DNA of 64,000 nt, from contig JANSWP010000021.1 of assembly GCA_024743405.1 (NCBI GenBank), positions 16,908 through 80,907 on the forward strand, in the 5' to 3' direction. The stretch comes from Bacteroidota bacterium (GTDB lineage: Bacteria > Bacteroidota > Bacteroidia > Chitinophagales > Saprospiraceae). Below the pieces are notes generated by a model. The model searched no databases. It saw nothing but the letters and a program-made list of their open reading frames with translations, and was not told the origin of the DNA. A program made the translations under genes and the position numbers. Numbering within the stretch: position 1 is the stretch's first letter; each line of letters starts with the position of its first letter. Below are positions 28,901 to 37,416 of the stretch, one piece after another.

Positions 28901-31600
28901 ACAGACCCCTTAAATGCAGATACAGATCAAGATGGTATTGAAGACGGAGTAGAAGACCTTGATTTGGATGGAAATTTTGAAAATGGAGAAATGGATCCTT
29001 TGAATCCAGACACTGATGGTGATACGTTGGAGGATGGAGAGGAGGACATAAACTTCAATGGAATAGTTGATTTTAATGAATCAGATCCTACAGACAAATG
29101 TGATCCCTATACAAATGTATCAGGTTGTATTCCTACCGATGATGATAATGATGGGTACTACCCTGATTATCCTCAGAATGACCCACAATGGGATCCTGCA
29201 GATGATGATGCTTGTGTACCAGATTATACATCAGATGCCTGTGATTTTGATATGGATGGCACCCCAAATGGTACCGATCAAGATGATGATGGAGATGGTG
29301 TCTCTGATGTCAATGATGTTGATCCATACAATCCAGATTCAGATTCTGATAATGATGGATTGACCGATGATTTTGAAACAGGAGGTGATGGAAATTACAA
29401 CCCAATGGATGACTCAGATCCTTTAAATCCATGTGACCCTGACGCCTCTGCCTTGGCTTGTTTGGGTACCGATGATGATAATGATGGTTATTTCTCAGAT
29501 TTTAATGTTGATGATCCGTTATATGACCCAGATGATGCAAATCCTTGTATTCCAGATGGTTGTTCATTGAACTGTGATCTGGATAACGATGGTGATGTAA
29601 ACAGTGTAGACATTGATGATGATTTTGATGGTGTAAAAGATATCGATGATATTGACCCTTGTGATCCAATGAGTGATTCAGACTTTGATGGTTTGCCAGA
29701 TATTATTGAGACTGGTGGTGATGGTGTTTACAATATTACAGATGATACGAATCCATTAAGCCCAGATACAGATGAAGATGGTATTTTAGACGGAATAGAA
29801 GATACCAATCAAGATGGTGTTTGGGATGCTAATGAAACGAATCCATTAGACATTGATACGGATGATGATAATATTATCGATGGAGTAGAAGATGCTAACC
29901 AGGATGGTGTTTGGGATGCTGGATCTGAAAGTAATCCAATTGATCAATGTGATCCAAATGAGACTTTCCCAATATGTGATTGGGATGATGATACGATTCC
30001 AAATAGCATGGATTCAGATGACGATGGAGATGGCGTACCAGATGATCAAGATGTCGAGAACTTTAATCCAAATTCAGATTCAGATGATGATGGTTTAACC
30101 GATATTAATGAAACAACTGATGGCTCTGATCCATTAGATCCTTGTGATCCGAATCCTAATCATCCTACTTGTACAGGGAATATGAATGATATTGATTTGG
30201 ATGGTTATTTAAGTGATGTCGATCCTAGTGATCCTCTTTATGACATAAATGACATGGATGCTTGTCAACCAGATCCTACTAACGGCATGTGTGATTATGA
30301 TCAAGATGGGCTAACAAATGACCTTGATCAAGATGATGATGGAGACGGTGTGGTAGATTTAGATGATGTTGATCCATACAATATTTTGAGTGATTCAGAT
30401 ATGGATGGTTTGGCAGATTATTTTGAAACAGGTGGCAACGGAGATCAATCCTATGATGTGGGAATAGATACCGATCCACTTAACCCAGATACTGATAATG
30501 ATGGAATTTTGGATGGGACAGAAGACTCGGACAAAAATGGTGAGTTAGATCCAGGAGAAACGAATCCATTAGATGATGATTCAGATGATGATACGCTTTT
30601 GGATGGAGAGGAAGATGTTAACCAAAATGGTAGTATAGATGCTGGAGAATCAGATCCATTAAACCCTGATGATGATAATGATGGCATTTTAACAGCAGAT
30701 GAAGACACGAATCAAGATGGTGATTTATTCAATGATGATACTGATGGTGATGGAATAAGCGATTTCTTGGATCCAGATGTGTTTATTTTTGTATTCACAA
30801 GAGCTATTTTACAAGGTCCTTTTAATGAAAATACTGGTGAAATGTTGGACGCATTGAGGGAGAAATCCTTATTGCCTATTGAAGAACCTTATACAGATTT
30901 GACCACTTCCCCAGGATTTTATCCATTCGTTCATGTAACAAGTGGCTCTGAAGAAGTAAACTCAAGTATCTTCCTTGTAGAAGGCACTGATGCGATAGTA
31001 GATTGGGTTTTCCTTGAGTTGAGAGACAAAGCAGATCCTAAAATAGTTTTAGCCACTCGTGCTGCATTGATTCAAAGAGATGGAGATATAGTGGATTTAG
31101 ATGGGGTTAGTCCAGTCATTTTTAGTAGTAGTCAAGATGACTATTATTTGGCAGTTCGACATAGAAATCACCTAGGAGTGATGTCTGCCGAACCAATCAG
31201 CTTAAGTCGGTATTCTAATGCGCCTGCAGTATACGATTTTACTGATCCAGCAACACCTACTTGGGGTTTAAATGCTCAAAGAATTCTTGGAGACTATGCT
31301 GTAATGTGGGGTGGGAATGCAGATGCTAATGGCTTTATTGTTTACCAAGGTTCTGGAGTTGCAATTCCAGATTCAGACTTTATTTTCTTTGAAATATTCC
31401 TAGATCCATTGAATACCAGTAATAGTTTTAACCACATTTTATATGGTTATCGAACTGGAGATACGAATCTTGATGGAGAGGTTAGATATCAAGGTTTGGA
31501 TAATGATATTGATGTATTGATTTTCTTCAATGTCCTTTTCCATCCTGAAAATGTCAATTCGTTTATCAATTTCTTTATAACAGAACAGATACCGAAGTAA
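25985..31600 (+). CDS. Giant secreted Asp-rich protein with thrombospondin type 3 repeats
   Basis: An 1871-residue protein. It has a signal peptide (ending TPLTAQ), then the roughly 190-residue N-terminal domain also present in its two neighbours (GTGQITLVVPNDF, ENPAKDYISIGL, IIYESGVETVLFTF). Residues from about 190 to 1600 are thrombospondin type 3-like Ca-binding repeats full of DxDxDG motifs, arranged in about six longer superrepeats marked by DxDxDGYY. The C-terminal domain matches that of the Ig-repeat protein (RAALIQRDGDIVDLDG, AVRHRNHLGVM) and ends in GDTNLDGEVRYQG. There is no canonical T9SS tail. It is probably exported, Ca-dependent and rod-like; the role is inferred as adhesion or matrix. 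Confidence 0.8.
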   Translation: MITINLQCIKSTLWLGLLLLLATPLTAQLDLKVGLDPDGKTYTVYVKPDNSITPSSNTYTGTGQITLVVPNDFEYTNFQEYHGAWNYLPPFVSVAKAPVENPAKDYISIGLNDDSPQIIYESGVETVLFTFERVGNCTGEIYIIDNLNDPFAQLPNSAGTNPGNDLGVFDFGNGLASYFYNGNYGGSSADCEDNDDDGIINSIEDADGNVMYDALLGETDLNNPDTDGDGIDDGIEDANMNGIVDAGESDPTDYCDPDATTPTCDFDGDMILNINDPDDDNDGVNDIDDIDDFNINSDSDDDGVVDIEETNTGSDPLDPCDPNPVSIACLGDDLDGDGYYAGLPVNDPLHDPDDSLPCVPDDCAPTCDFDFDGFANQDENDDDGDGVTDLNDSDPCDPLSDSDNDGLSDVLETGGDGSYDPGIDTNPLADDTDNDGILDGVEDANQNGTLDTGETDPMNANTDGDNLDDGEEDANFNGTIDPGESDPLEICDPEEVFPTCDFDGDGTINSEDDDDDNDGVLDIDDINDYNPNSDSDGDAITDNEETNGDGNYDPTVDSDPLNPCDPNPAIAACIEEDLDGDGYYGNYPNSNNLYDPNDADPCIPDVSVGKCDFDEDGLVNSVDTDDDDDGVNDNLDIENYNPNSDSDGDGITDDVETGMDGHYDQGDDTSPLDDDTDNDNLPDGIEDANKNGSMEMGETDPLNADSDGDGIIDGTEDLNHNGSIDPDESDPLDFCDPNSTFLDCDPDGDGLPNIIDEDDDCDGVLDVDDVDPFDPESDSDGDGLSDNLETGGDCIYNPGVDTDPLNEDTDADGIKDGIEDFDQDGIHDFSETDPLNPDTDGDGLLDGTEDLNFNGMVDVGESDPLDECDPFAIGPICDGVDEDDDGYFENVLSTDPLFDPDDTNPCDPDVTVNACDFDMDGLVNQDDTDDDCDGVPDIFDVNAYNVNSDSDGDGLTDNIETGGDCVYDIGEDTDPLNADTDQDGIEDGVEDLDLDGNFENGEMDPLNPDTDGDTLEDGEEDINFNGIVDFNESDPTDKCDPYTNVSGCIPTDDDNDGYYPDYPQNDPQWDPADDDACVPDYTSDACDFDMDGTPNGTDQDDDGDGVSDVNDVDPYNPDSDSDNDGLTDDFETGGDGNYNPMDDSDPLNPCDPDASALACLGTDDDNDGYFSDFNVDDPLYDPDDANPCIPDGCSLNCDLDNDGDVNSVDIDDDFDGVKDIDDIDPCDPMSDSDFDGLPDIIETGGDGVYNITDDTNPLSPDTDEDGILDGIEDTNQDGVWDANETNPLDIDTDDDNIIDGVEDANQDGVWDAGSESNPIDQCDPNETFPICDWDDDTIPNSMDSDDDGDGVPDDQDVENFNPNSDSDDDGLTDINETTDGSDPLDPCDPNPNHPTCTGNMNDIDLDGYLSDVDPSDPLYDINDMDACQPDPTNGMCDYDQDGLTNDLDQDDDGDGVVDLDDVDPYNILSDSDMDGLADYFETGGNGDQSYDVGIDTDPLNPDTDNDGILDGTEDSDKNGELDPGETNPLDDDSDDDTLLDGEEDVNQNGSIDAGESDPLNPDDDNDGILTADEDTNQDGDLFNDDTDGDGISDFLDPDVFIFVFTRAILQGPFNENTGEMLDALREKSLLPIEEPYTDLTTSPGFYPFVHVTSGSEEVNSSIFLVEGTDAIVDWVFLELRDKADPKIVLATRAALIQRDGDIVDLDGVSPVIFSSSQDDYYLAVRHRNHLGVMSAEPISLSRYSNAPAVYDFTDPATPTWGLNAQRILGDYAVMWGGNADANGFIVYQGSGVAIPDSDFIFFEIFLDPLNTSNSFNHILYGYRTGDTNLDGEVRYQGLDNDIDVLIFFNVLFHPENVNSFINFFITEQIPK
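26550..30770 (+). repeat. Asp-rich TSP3 repeat tract in superrepeats
   Basis: Coding repeat tract rich in gat codons. A superrepeat of roughly 150-250 residues recurs about six times, each with a D-D-DGYY/YF/YL opening, a CDFDxDG unit, a SDSDxDGLTD unit, a (T)GGDG.Y unit and NPLxDTDxDGI units. The superrepeats differ in how many of the inner units they keep. Confidence 0.7.
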
Positions 31601-31614
31601 CCTTTCATGTAAAA

Positions 31615-31663
31615 CTCACCCTTCTCAATTACAGGATCATAATTAGTGACTGAGAACGGTGAG
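31615..31663. other. Hairpin between giant gene 2 and the short paralogue
   Basis: Arms ctcacccttctca and tgagaacggtgag pair at 12 of 13 positions around a 23-base loop. There is no T-run, so it may be an mRNA processing or stability structure rather than a terminator. Confidence 0.4.
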
Positions 31664-31708
31664 CCCTTAAAACTCAGATACTTATTTTAATATTAATTAA
31701 AAACAATC

Positions 31709-32539
31709 ATGAAAACTTTGAACATCATTTTAATTTTTGTTGCTATTATTTTTGCAACCAACACCATCGAGGCACAGGTAAAGTTTAAGCTATCTTACGA
31801 TACGGAAGATGAGCTTTACACTGTTTCTATTATTCCAAATGAAACTTTTGAGTCTCCAGATAATATAACTGGTACGGGTCAAGTGACGATCCGTGTCCCC
31901 TCTAATTACTTTGAACCTGCCAATGTCACCAATTTGCATGACCAAATGGTTTGGCATGCTAATTCAAGGACAGATTCACCGATTGAAGCTGCTGATTTTG
32001 ATTATGTTTCTTTTGGCTTGATGAATCCTGGTGTTTCTAATCCTGATTATAAAGCTGGCGAAGAAATTCAATTATTTTCCTTTGAGAATGCTTATGGCTG
32101 TACAGGAGGGATAGAAATTGTAGACAATTATAAGGATCCTTTTATGGCTCCTAATTCAAAGAGCGTTAATATAGGTAATTCATTGACCATTTTTGGAGCA
32201 GGCGGAGAAGCTTGGGCAGGATTAGTCGGTGACGGAAAAGTTAATTGCATGACTACCTCAACAACTGATTTGGCAGAAATTACAGAATTTAGTGTTTTTC
32301 CAAATCCAGTTTCAGATTTTGTCAATGTGGAAGTTTATTGGGAACAAGAGTCAACAGATGCCACTTTGAAAATTGTTGATGCTTCAGGAAAAACACTTAA
32401 AAGAGATTATATAGAGCTTAAAAATGGAGCCAATACTTTTCGATATGAGGCTTCCAATTTCTCTTCTGGCGTTTACTGGATAGAAATAGAAGGTAATGAC
32501 TGGAAACTCAATTTAGACCGCTTCTTTAAAGGAAATTAA
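31709..32539 (+). CDS. Secreted protein: shared N-terminal domain plus T9SS sorting domain
   Basis: A 276-residue protein with a signal peptide (MKTLNIILIFVAIIFATN, ending near IEAQ). Residues about 23-190 repeat the N-terminal domain of the two giant proteins upstream (GTGQVTIRVPSNYF, AADFDYVSFGLMNPG, YKAGEEIQLFSF, NYKDPFMAPNS). Then comes a type A T9SS C-terminal domain: FSVFPNPVSDFVNVEVYW, LKIVDASGKTLKR, and SSGVYWIEIEG. So the same domain is used with and without long repeats. It begins 109 bases after the second giant gene, in the same direction, and may be cotranscribed. Confidence 0.8.
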   Translation: MKTLNIILIFVAIIFATNTIEAQVKFKLSYDTEDELYTVSIIPNETFESPDNITGTGQVTIRVPSNYFEPANVTNLHDQMVWHANSRTDSPIEAADFDYVSFGLMNPGVSNPDYKAGEEIQLFSFENAYGCTGGIEIVDNYKDPFMAPNSKSVNIGNSLTIFGAGGEAWAGLVGDGKVNCMTTSTTDLAEITEFSVFPNPVSDFVNVEVYWEQESTDATLKIVDASGKTLKRDYIELKNGANTFRYEASNFSSGVYWIEIEGNDWKLNLDRFFKGN

Positions 32540-32562
32540 TAAAAATAAGTAGGGCAAATAAT

Positions 32563-32594
32563 GGTGAATGCTACCCAATTTGGGAGTGTTCACC
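32563..32594 (+). terminator. Hairpin after the short secreted protein gene
   Basis: Arms ggtgaa..accc and ggga..ttcacc around aattt form a bulged hairpin 24 bases after the stop. No T-run follows, so its role as a terminator is uncertain. Confidence 0.35.
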
Positions 32595-32824
32595 ACTACT
32601 CCAAAAACCTAAGATTTAGTGAGAGGGAGAACACTAAGTGTGGAAACCTATGGAATTAATCTTCCAGAAGTTTTCTCAATGGGCCGGCAAAAGCGTCGAC
32701 CCTTTTTTTTTGAAATCAGCCTAAAATTTTAGAACAACTGTTAGATTCCACCTGTTTATTTTTATTCTTTGTATACAGGTCTATTTTTAGTATTACATAC
32801 AATATCACCTTAAAAGTTTCAAAA

Positions 32825-34189
32825 ATGAACTCTATTGATGTCCAGCCTAAGTTAAGAAGTCTAAAGCCACCCAGATTAGATTTATTAAATAGGGACAGCT
32901 TAAAAGCATATTTTGACAATACATGGGAATTATATGAAATGTTGTTTTCGGCTATTAAATCGGACGAAACTTTTTATCAAAGTCCAGATCGATTGCGAAA
33001 CCCACTAATTTTTTATTTAGGGCATACGGCAGCCTTCTACATTAATAAGTTCCTTTTGGCAGGTTTGATAAGTGAGGGCGTTCATAATGATTGGGATCAT
33101 TTATTTGCAGTGGGTGTGGATCCAGATTTACCTGAAAATTTGGATGTGGCATCAACGTGGCCAAGTGTAAAGGAAGTTAGAGCATACCGTAAAACCATAT
33201 TCAATATTATTCATGAGGTTATTGATAATGCTGAGCTGACTGATTTGCCAATTACTCAAGATAGCCCCTATTGGGCGTTGATGATGGCTTTAGAACACGA
33301 TCGAATTCATTTTGAAACTTCTTCTATGTTAATTAGGCAATTGGACGTAGAGTTGGTTTGTCGCCCTGATAATTGGGATTATGCGCCTTCATTTGGGAAT
33401 ATATCTAAGAATGAATGGATCCAGATGAAAGGAGGATCCGTACCGATCGGGAAACCGAATGACTCTAACCTTTATGGTTGGGATAATGAATATGGCTCTC
33501 TAACAGTTCAGGTAAAACCTTTTTCTGCTACAAAAAATCTTATTACAAATGCTGAGTTTTGGGATTTTATAGAGGCTGGAGGCTATGAAAATGAGGCGCT
33601 TTGGTCGGCAGAAGGATGGGAATGGAAAACTAGGACTAACACGAGTCTTCCAAAATTTTGGGTGATTAGAAATGGTACGTTTCAATACAGAGCCATGTTT
33701 GATGAACTCTCGATACCAATGGACTGGCCAGTAGAGGTTAATGCACATGAGGCATGGGCATATTGTTACTGGAAAAATGATGGTTTAAGGTTACTTTCTG
33801 AGGCTGAATTTTTGTTAATAGCTAGGGAAAGGACACCAGAAACGGAGGATCCATTATATACAGATAAGTATAATTTAGATTTTACATTTGGTTCACCATC
33901 CCCCGTTGGATACATGACGGCTGGTGCCACTGCCTCAGGATTCAATGATATCTATGGCAATGTTTGGGATTGGCTCCAAGATGATTTTTATGCACTCCCA
34001 GGGTTTAAAACACACCCTTTGTATGAAGAATTTTCAGCACCTTACATGGATGAAGAACATAGTATGATGGCAGGTGGATCGTGGGCAACGACTGGCACAG
34101 GAGCTTCTAAATATTATCGACTTTGGTTTCGCAGACACTTCTTCCAACATGCAGGTTTTCGGTTGGCTAAGTCAACGTCCACTCAATAA
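32825..34189 (+). CDS. OvoA-type sulfoxide synthase core, no methyltransferase domain
   Basis: A 454-residue non-haem iron sulfoxide synthase most like the N-terminal part of OvoA (5-histidylcysteine sulfoxide synthase, ovothiol pathway). A DinB-like domain holds the three-His iron site: His67 in YLGHTAAFYINK and the HX3HXE motif with His158, His162 and Glu164 in EHDRIHFETSSMLIRQL. The FGE-sulfatase domain follows, ending GNVWDWLQDDFYALPGFKTH ... AGGSWATTG ... FRRHFFQHAGFRLAKS, a wording I associate with OvoA rather than EgtB. Full-length OvoA is about 700 residues with a C-terminal SAM methyltransferase; here it is absent, and an ATP-grasp gene starts 3 bases after the stop. Substrates and product are therefore open. 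Confidence 0.8.
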   Translation: MNSIDVQPKLRSLKPPRLDLLNRDSLKAYFDNTWELYEMLFSAIKSDETFYQSPDRLRNPLIFYLGHTAAFYINKFLLAGLISEGVHNDWDHLFAVGVDPDLPENLDVASTWPSVKEVRAYRKTIFNIIHEVIDNAELTDLPITQDSPYWALMMALEHDRIHFETSSMLIRQLDVELVCRPDNWDYAPSFGNISKNEWIQMKGGSVPIGKPNDSNLYGWDNEYGSLTVQVKPFSATKNLITNAEFWDFIEAGGYENEALWSAEGWEWKTRTNTSLPKFWVIRNGTFQYRAMFDELSIPMDWPVEVNAHEAWAYCYWKNDGLRLLSEAEFLLIARERTPETEDPLYTDKYNLDFTFGSPSPVGYMTAGATASGFNDIYGNVWDWLQDDFYALPGFKTHPLYEEFSAPYMDEEHSMMAGGSWATTGTGASKYYRLWFRRHFFQHAGFRLAKSTSTQ

Positions 34190-34192
34190 TAT

Positions 34193-35143
34193 ATGTACCA
34201 ACATCTCCAACTAATACAAAGAGCGAAAGAATTAGGCATATCGGTTAATGATGTCAGCCAAATAATGGATCAACCTTTTACAGTTTTAACATTTAACGGC
34301 CTTTCAGAGCTGGTTAGAGATGGCGTGCCTACCTCTTGGATAAATGTTCGAAGTCAATTCTATTGTGACAATAAACAACTGACCAAATTAGCCTATGAAG
34401 AATTAGGCATTCCATACCCTAAGAGTGTTATGTTTAAAGTGCCTGATGAACCAACTTTGGAGCGTTTTTTCAAAAAAGGTCAAAAATATGTTTGTAAGCC
34501 ACTAGATGGTACTAATGGTGTTGGAGTAATGATGGGCATTCAAAATTTGAAAGGGGTTCAATCGTACTTTGAAGGTAATAGGCAGTTAGGGACTCTTTTT
34601 ATAATGGAAGAGCAAGTAAGTGGACAAGATCTCCGAATTCAGGTATTAGGGGGGGAAATTGTAGCGGCATGTATCCGAGTGCCTGCGTTTGTAATAGGGA
34701 ATGGGAAGGATAATTTAGAGACTTTGATAGAAAACCGCCGAAGGTTGATGAAAACTCAAAATCCTAATAATTTTTTAGAAATAGATGAGTCGACTTTATC
34801 GTTAATTAAGCAACAAGGACTCGGGTTGATAGATAAACCAAAGAAAAACAAAAAGATTCAATTGAAACATGTTTCGAATATGGCTCAAGGTGCCATAGCG
34901 ACTGATGTGACGGATGACATTCATCCTATTTATGAAGATTGGGTGAGTAAGTTGGTTGATTACCTAAAAGCACCCTATTTTGGAGTTGATATTATTACTC
35001 CTGACTTCACAAAAGACCCATACGAAAACGCATGGGTTTTGGAAATCAATGCAAGGGCAGATTGGTTACACCACACTTTTTCAGAACGAAAGACACATGA
35101 TATGGCAGGGATGATATTGAAGACTATTTTTGGAAATGGCTGA
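34193..35143 (+). CDS. ATP-grasp peptide/amino-acid ligase
   Basis: A 316-residue ATP-grasp enzyme, predicted to join a carboxylate to an amine via an acylphosphate. Visible: the ATP Lys in VCKPLDGTNGVGVMMGI (Lys102), EEQVSGQDLRIQVLGG near 139-154, RVPAFVIGNGKDNLETLIE near 162-180, and the Mg-binding LEINARADW near the end. The pattern recalls the ATP-grasp part of cyanophycin synthetase or GshF glutathione synthase. It starts 3 bases after the OvoA-like stop, so the two are translationally linked and probably act on one product: for example, adding an amino acid to a thio-histidine intermediate (inference). The first 60 residues are not recognised. Confidence 0.8.
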   Translation: MYQHLQLIQRAKELGISVNDVSQIMDQPFTVLTFNGLSELVRDGVPTSWINVRSQFYCDNKQLTKLAYEELGIPYPKSVMFKVPDEPTLERFFKKGQKYVCKPLDGTNGVGVMMGIQNLKGVQSYFEGNRQLGTLFIMEEQVSGQDLRIQVLGGEIVAACIRVPAFVIGNGKDNLETLIENRRRLMKTQNPNNFLEIDESTLSLIKQQGLGLIDKPKKNKKIQLKHVSNMAQGAIATDVTDDIHPIYEDWVSKLVDYLKAPYFGVDIITPDFTKDPYENAWVLEINARADWLHHTFSERKTHDMAGMILKTIFGNG

Positions 35144-35334
35144 GAGAAAAACATAAGGATAAGCACCTCTCACATAAACCCATGAAAACATATTATTAAT
35201 TGCTTCTCTTATAGGCTATTTCGAAAGCTTCTACTCTCTTTTGTACCCATCAAAAATTAATTATCGCTGACATCATTTGATTTTCCTAAATTGTGACTCT
35301 TTTAACAATGATTTACAATCAAAACATCAATAAA

Positions 35335-37077
35335 ATGTCAAACCAACCATTCGATCTTTATAAAGAACAAGGCACTGTTTTAGGGCATCCTTCAGGTCTT
35401 TTTGTCCTATTTTTCACCGAAATGTGGGAGCGATTTTCCTACTATGGAATGCGTGCTTTATTGATTTTATTTTTAGTGGCAGCCTTGGGAGGTGATAATC
35501 CCGGCTGGGGATGGGAACGCCAAGATGCTTTGGCGCTTTTGGGAACATATGCACTCTTAGTTTATCTCACACCTATTATGGGCGGATATATTGCCGATAA
35601 GTATACAGGTTCTCGATTAGCCATTGTAATTGGTGCTTTCTTGATGACGCTAGGGCATGCTTCCATGGCAATGGATACGCCGTTTTTTCTCTATCTTGGA
35701 TTGAGTTTTTTAATTGTCGGAACAGGTTTTTTTAAACCTAATATGGTAGGGACAATTTCAAAAATGTATGAAAAATATCCTGAAAAAAAGGATGGTGCCT
35801 ATACCATTTTTTATATGGGGGTAAATGGCGGTGCATTTCTTGGAATCATGCTATGTGGATATTTGGGCGAAAAGGTTGGATGGAGCTGGGGCTTTGGTTT
35901 GGCAGGTATTTTTATGTTTTTGGGTATGCTTCAATTTTGGTTTGCGAATCCACTTTTTGGAGACATTGGAAAAAGACCTGATACCATAAAAGAGAAAGAA
36001 ATTGTGGTTCCAGAAGGAGATCAATTGAATCCTTTTACCAGTTTAGATAAAATATTAATGGGCACATTTGCAGGTCTCGCACTGCTTTGGATTTTCAATG
36101 ACCTTTTTTCGAAAATTGCAGATTTTTCTATCATTCCAGGCGGATCAACGGCAGCCAATGCAACTATTTTGACAGCGGTAGGGATTCTCTTTATTATTCT
36201 TTTTTCCCGAATGTCTCGTTATGCGCCCAAAGTTAAAGATCAATTGACGGCTGTTGCCATTTTTGCTTTTTTTACGATTTTCTTTTGGGCATGTTTTGAG
36301 CAAGCGGCAGGTACTCTTCCGATTTTTGCAAAAGATTATACTGCCCGAGATTTGACGGGAAATTCAGCATTTATTTTTAAAATAGTGGACACCGCTGTAA
36401 CGATTATTCCATTGCTAATTATCACGTGGGTTTTGGTGAGGTTATTCAAAGAAACGATTACCAAAATCACTTTATCGAATATCATTTTAGGTATTAGTTT
36501 CGTCGTTATTTGGGGAATTGTTATTTACAAGGTGAACCGAGAATTTTCGGAAACTGGTACTGAAGTGCCTGCTACTTGGTTTGCTATATTGAATTCCCTT
36601 TTTATTATTGTGTTTGCACCACTTTTCTCAAAACTATGGGATAGTCGATTCAATCCACCACCCGCCTACAAATATGGTTTTGGATTTTTGCTGTTAGGGC
36701 TTGGCTTTTTATTCCTCGTTTTAGGCACCTTGAGTATTCCTAATGGAGCAGAAACCGCTCAAGTGAGTATGTTTTGGTTAATAATGGCTTTCCTTTTCCA
36801 CACTTTAGGAGAATTGTGTTTGGCGCCTGTTGGACTATCTTATGTCAGTAAACTAGTTCCAATAAGAATGATTGCTTTCGTATTTGGTATTTGGTATTTG
36901 GCAATTGCAACCGGCAATAAATTGGCACATACCGCTGGAGGAATGATTGATCAAATCAAAGATGCATATGGTATTAGTACCTTCTTTTTAATATTCACAT
37001 TGGTGCCAATTGTGGCAGGTATTTCTATTATGTTATTGAATCCAGTTTTGAAGAGACTCATGCATGGAGTTAAGTAA
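35335..37077 (+). CDS. POT family proton-dependent peptide transporter
   Basis: A roughly 580-residue inner-membrane transporter of the proton-dependent oligopeptide (POT/PTR2) family with about 14 membrane segments. The family motif is clear: FTEMWERFSYYGMRALLILFL near the start (less its last residue), and later GTGFFKPNMVGTI and ACFEQAAGTLPIFA. The ExxER proton-coupling motif (EMWERF) is intact. I take the ATG at 35335; ATG 35308 would add nine residues. It lies 191 bases after the ATP-grasp gene, same direction, so it may move peptides related to the upstream product; it could equally be a general di-/tripeptide importer. Confidence 0.9.
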   Translation: MSNQPFDLYKEQGTVLGHPSGLFVLFFTEMWERFSYYGMRALLILFLVAALGGDNPGWGWERQDALALLGTYALLVYLTPIMGGYIADKYTGSRLAIVIGAFLMTLGHASMAMDTPFFLYLGLSFLIVGTGFFKPNMVGTISKMYEKYPEKKDGAYTIFYMGVNGGAFLGIMLCGYLGEKVGWSWGFGLAGIFMFLGMLQFWFANPLFGDIGKRPDTIKEKEIVVPEGDQLNPFTSLDKILMGTFAGLALLWIFNDLFSKIADFSIIPGGSTAANATILTAVGILFIILFSRMSRYAPKVKDQLTAVAIFAFFTIFFWACFEQAAGTLPIFAKDYTARDLTGNSAFIFKIVDTAVTIIPLLIITWVLVRLFKETITKITLSNIILGISFVVIWGIVIYKVNREFSETGTEVPATWFAILNSLFIIVFAPLFSKLWDSRFNPPPAYKYGFGFLLLGLGFLFLVLGTLSIPNGAETAQVSMFWLIMAFLFHTLGELCLAPVGLSYVSKLVPIRMIAFVFGIWYLAIATGNKLAHTAGGMIDQIKDAYGISTFFLIFTLVPIVAGISIMLLNPVLKRLMHGVK

Positions 37078-37114
37078 GGGAAGAGGAAAAACATCCAACT
37101 TATTCTTTCGACGT

Positions 37115-37328
37115 TAGGTGCTTGGACAAAATCAAGTTATAGATTACTGGAGCATTGCCGCGATGCGGCTCGCTCCAGTAAATGGTGGTTTTGGAGGGGA
37201 GTCCAATTTAAAAAGCTGAAAGTCAGCTTTTTAAATTGGACTCTCCTCCAAGCCTCCTCTACTGCAACGAGCGCCTTTGGCGCGATGTTGCAGTATTTAA
37301 GTGCAACTTAATTCTGCTCAAGAACCTA
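37115..37328. mobile_element. Miniature modular hairpin element (TA-flanked)
   Basis: Ends TAGGTGCTTGGACAAAAT and, on the complement of the right side, TAGGTTCTTGAGCAGAAT match over most positions. They resemble the ends of the element at 16106-16271. Inside: a hairpin actggagc / gctccagt, very long central arms at 37193-37218 and 37224-37249 (25 of 26 pairs), and ctgcaac..GCGCC-ttt-GGCGC..gttgcag. It has no coding capacity and sits between the transporter gene and its likely terminator. Confidence 0.75.
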
Positions 37329-37374
37329 CTAAGTTTAATCATCTTCTAATATACTTTAATAATCGAATGTGTTT

Positions 37375-37416
37375 AATCATCTACCGTGGATTGGCCCTCG
37401 TTAGATGATTTTTTTG
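37375..37416 (+). terminator. Terminator, probably of the POT transporter gene
   Basis: Arms aatcatcta and tagatgatt around an 18-base loop are followed by a T-run. It is nearly 300 bases from the transporter stop because the hairpin element lies between. Confidence 0.65.

Noticed and set aside
24209..30708. Many open frames on the other strand and in other frames of the giant repeat genes
   Set aside because: They arise from the repeated gat/ctt-rich codons of the Asp-rich repeats. Their products are low-complexity strings (Ser/Pro or Met/Ile-rich) with no start context or family.
20141..30770. Regular repeats that might be read as a CRISPR array or DNA satellite
   Set aside because: The periods are multiples of three and preserved at the protein level; the DNA copies are diverged, and there are no short identical repeats with unique spacers.
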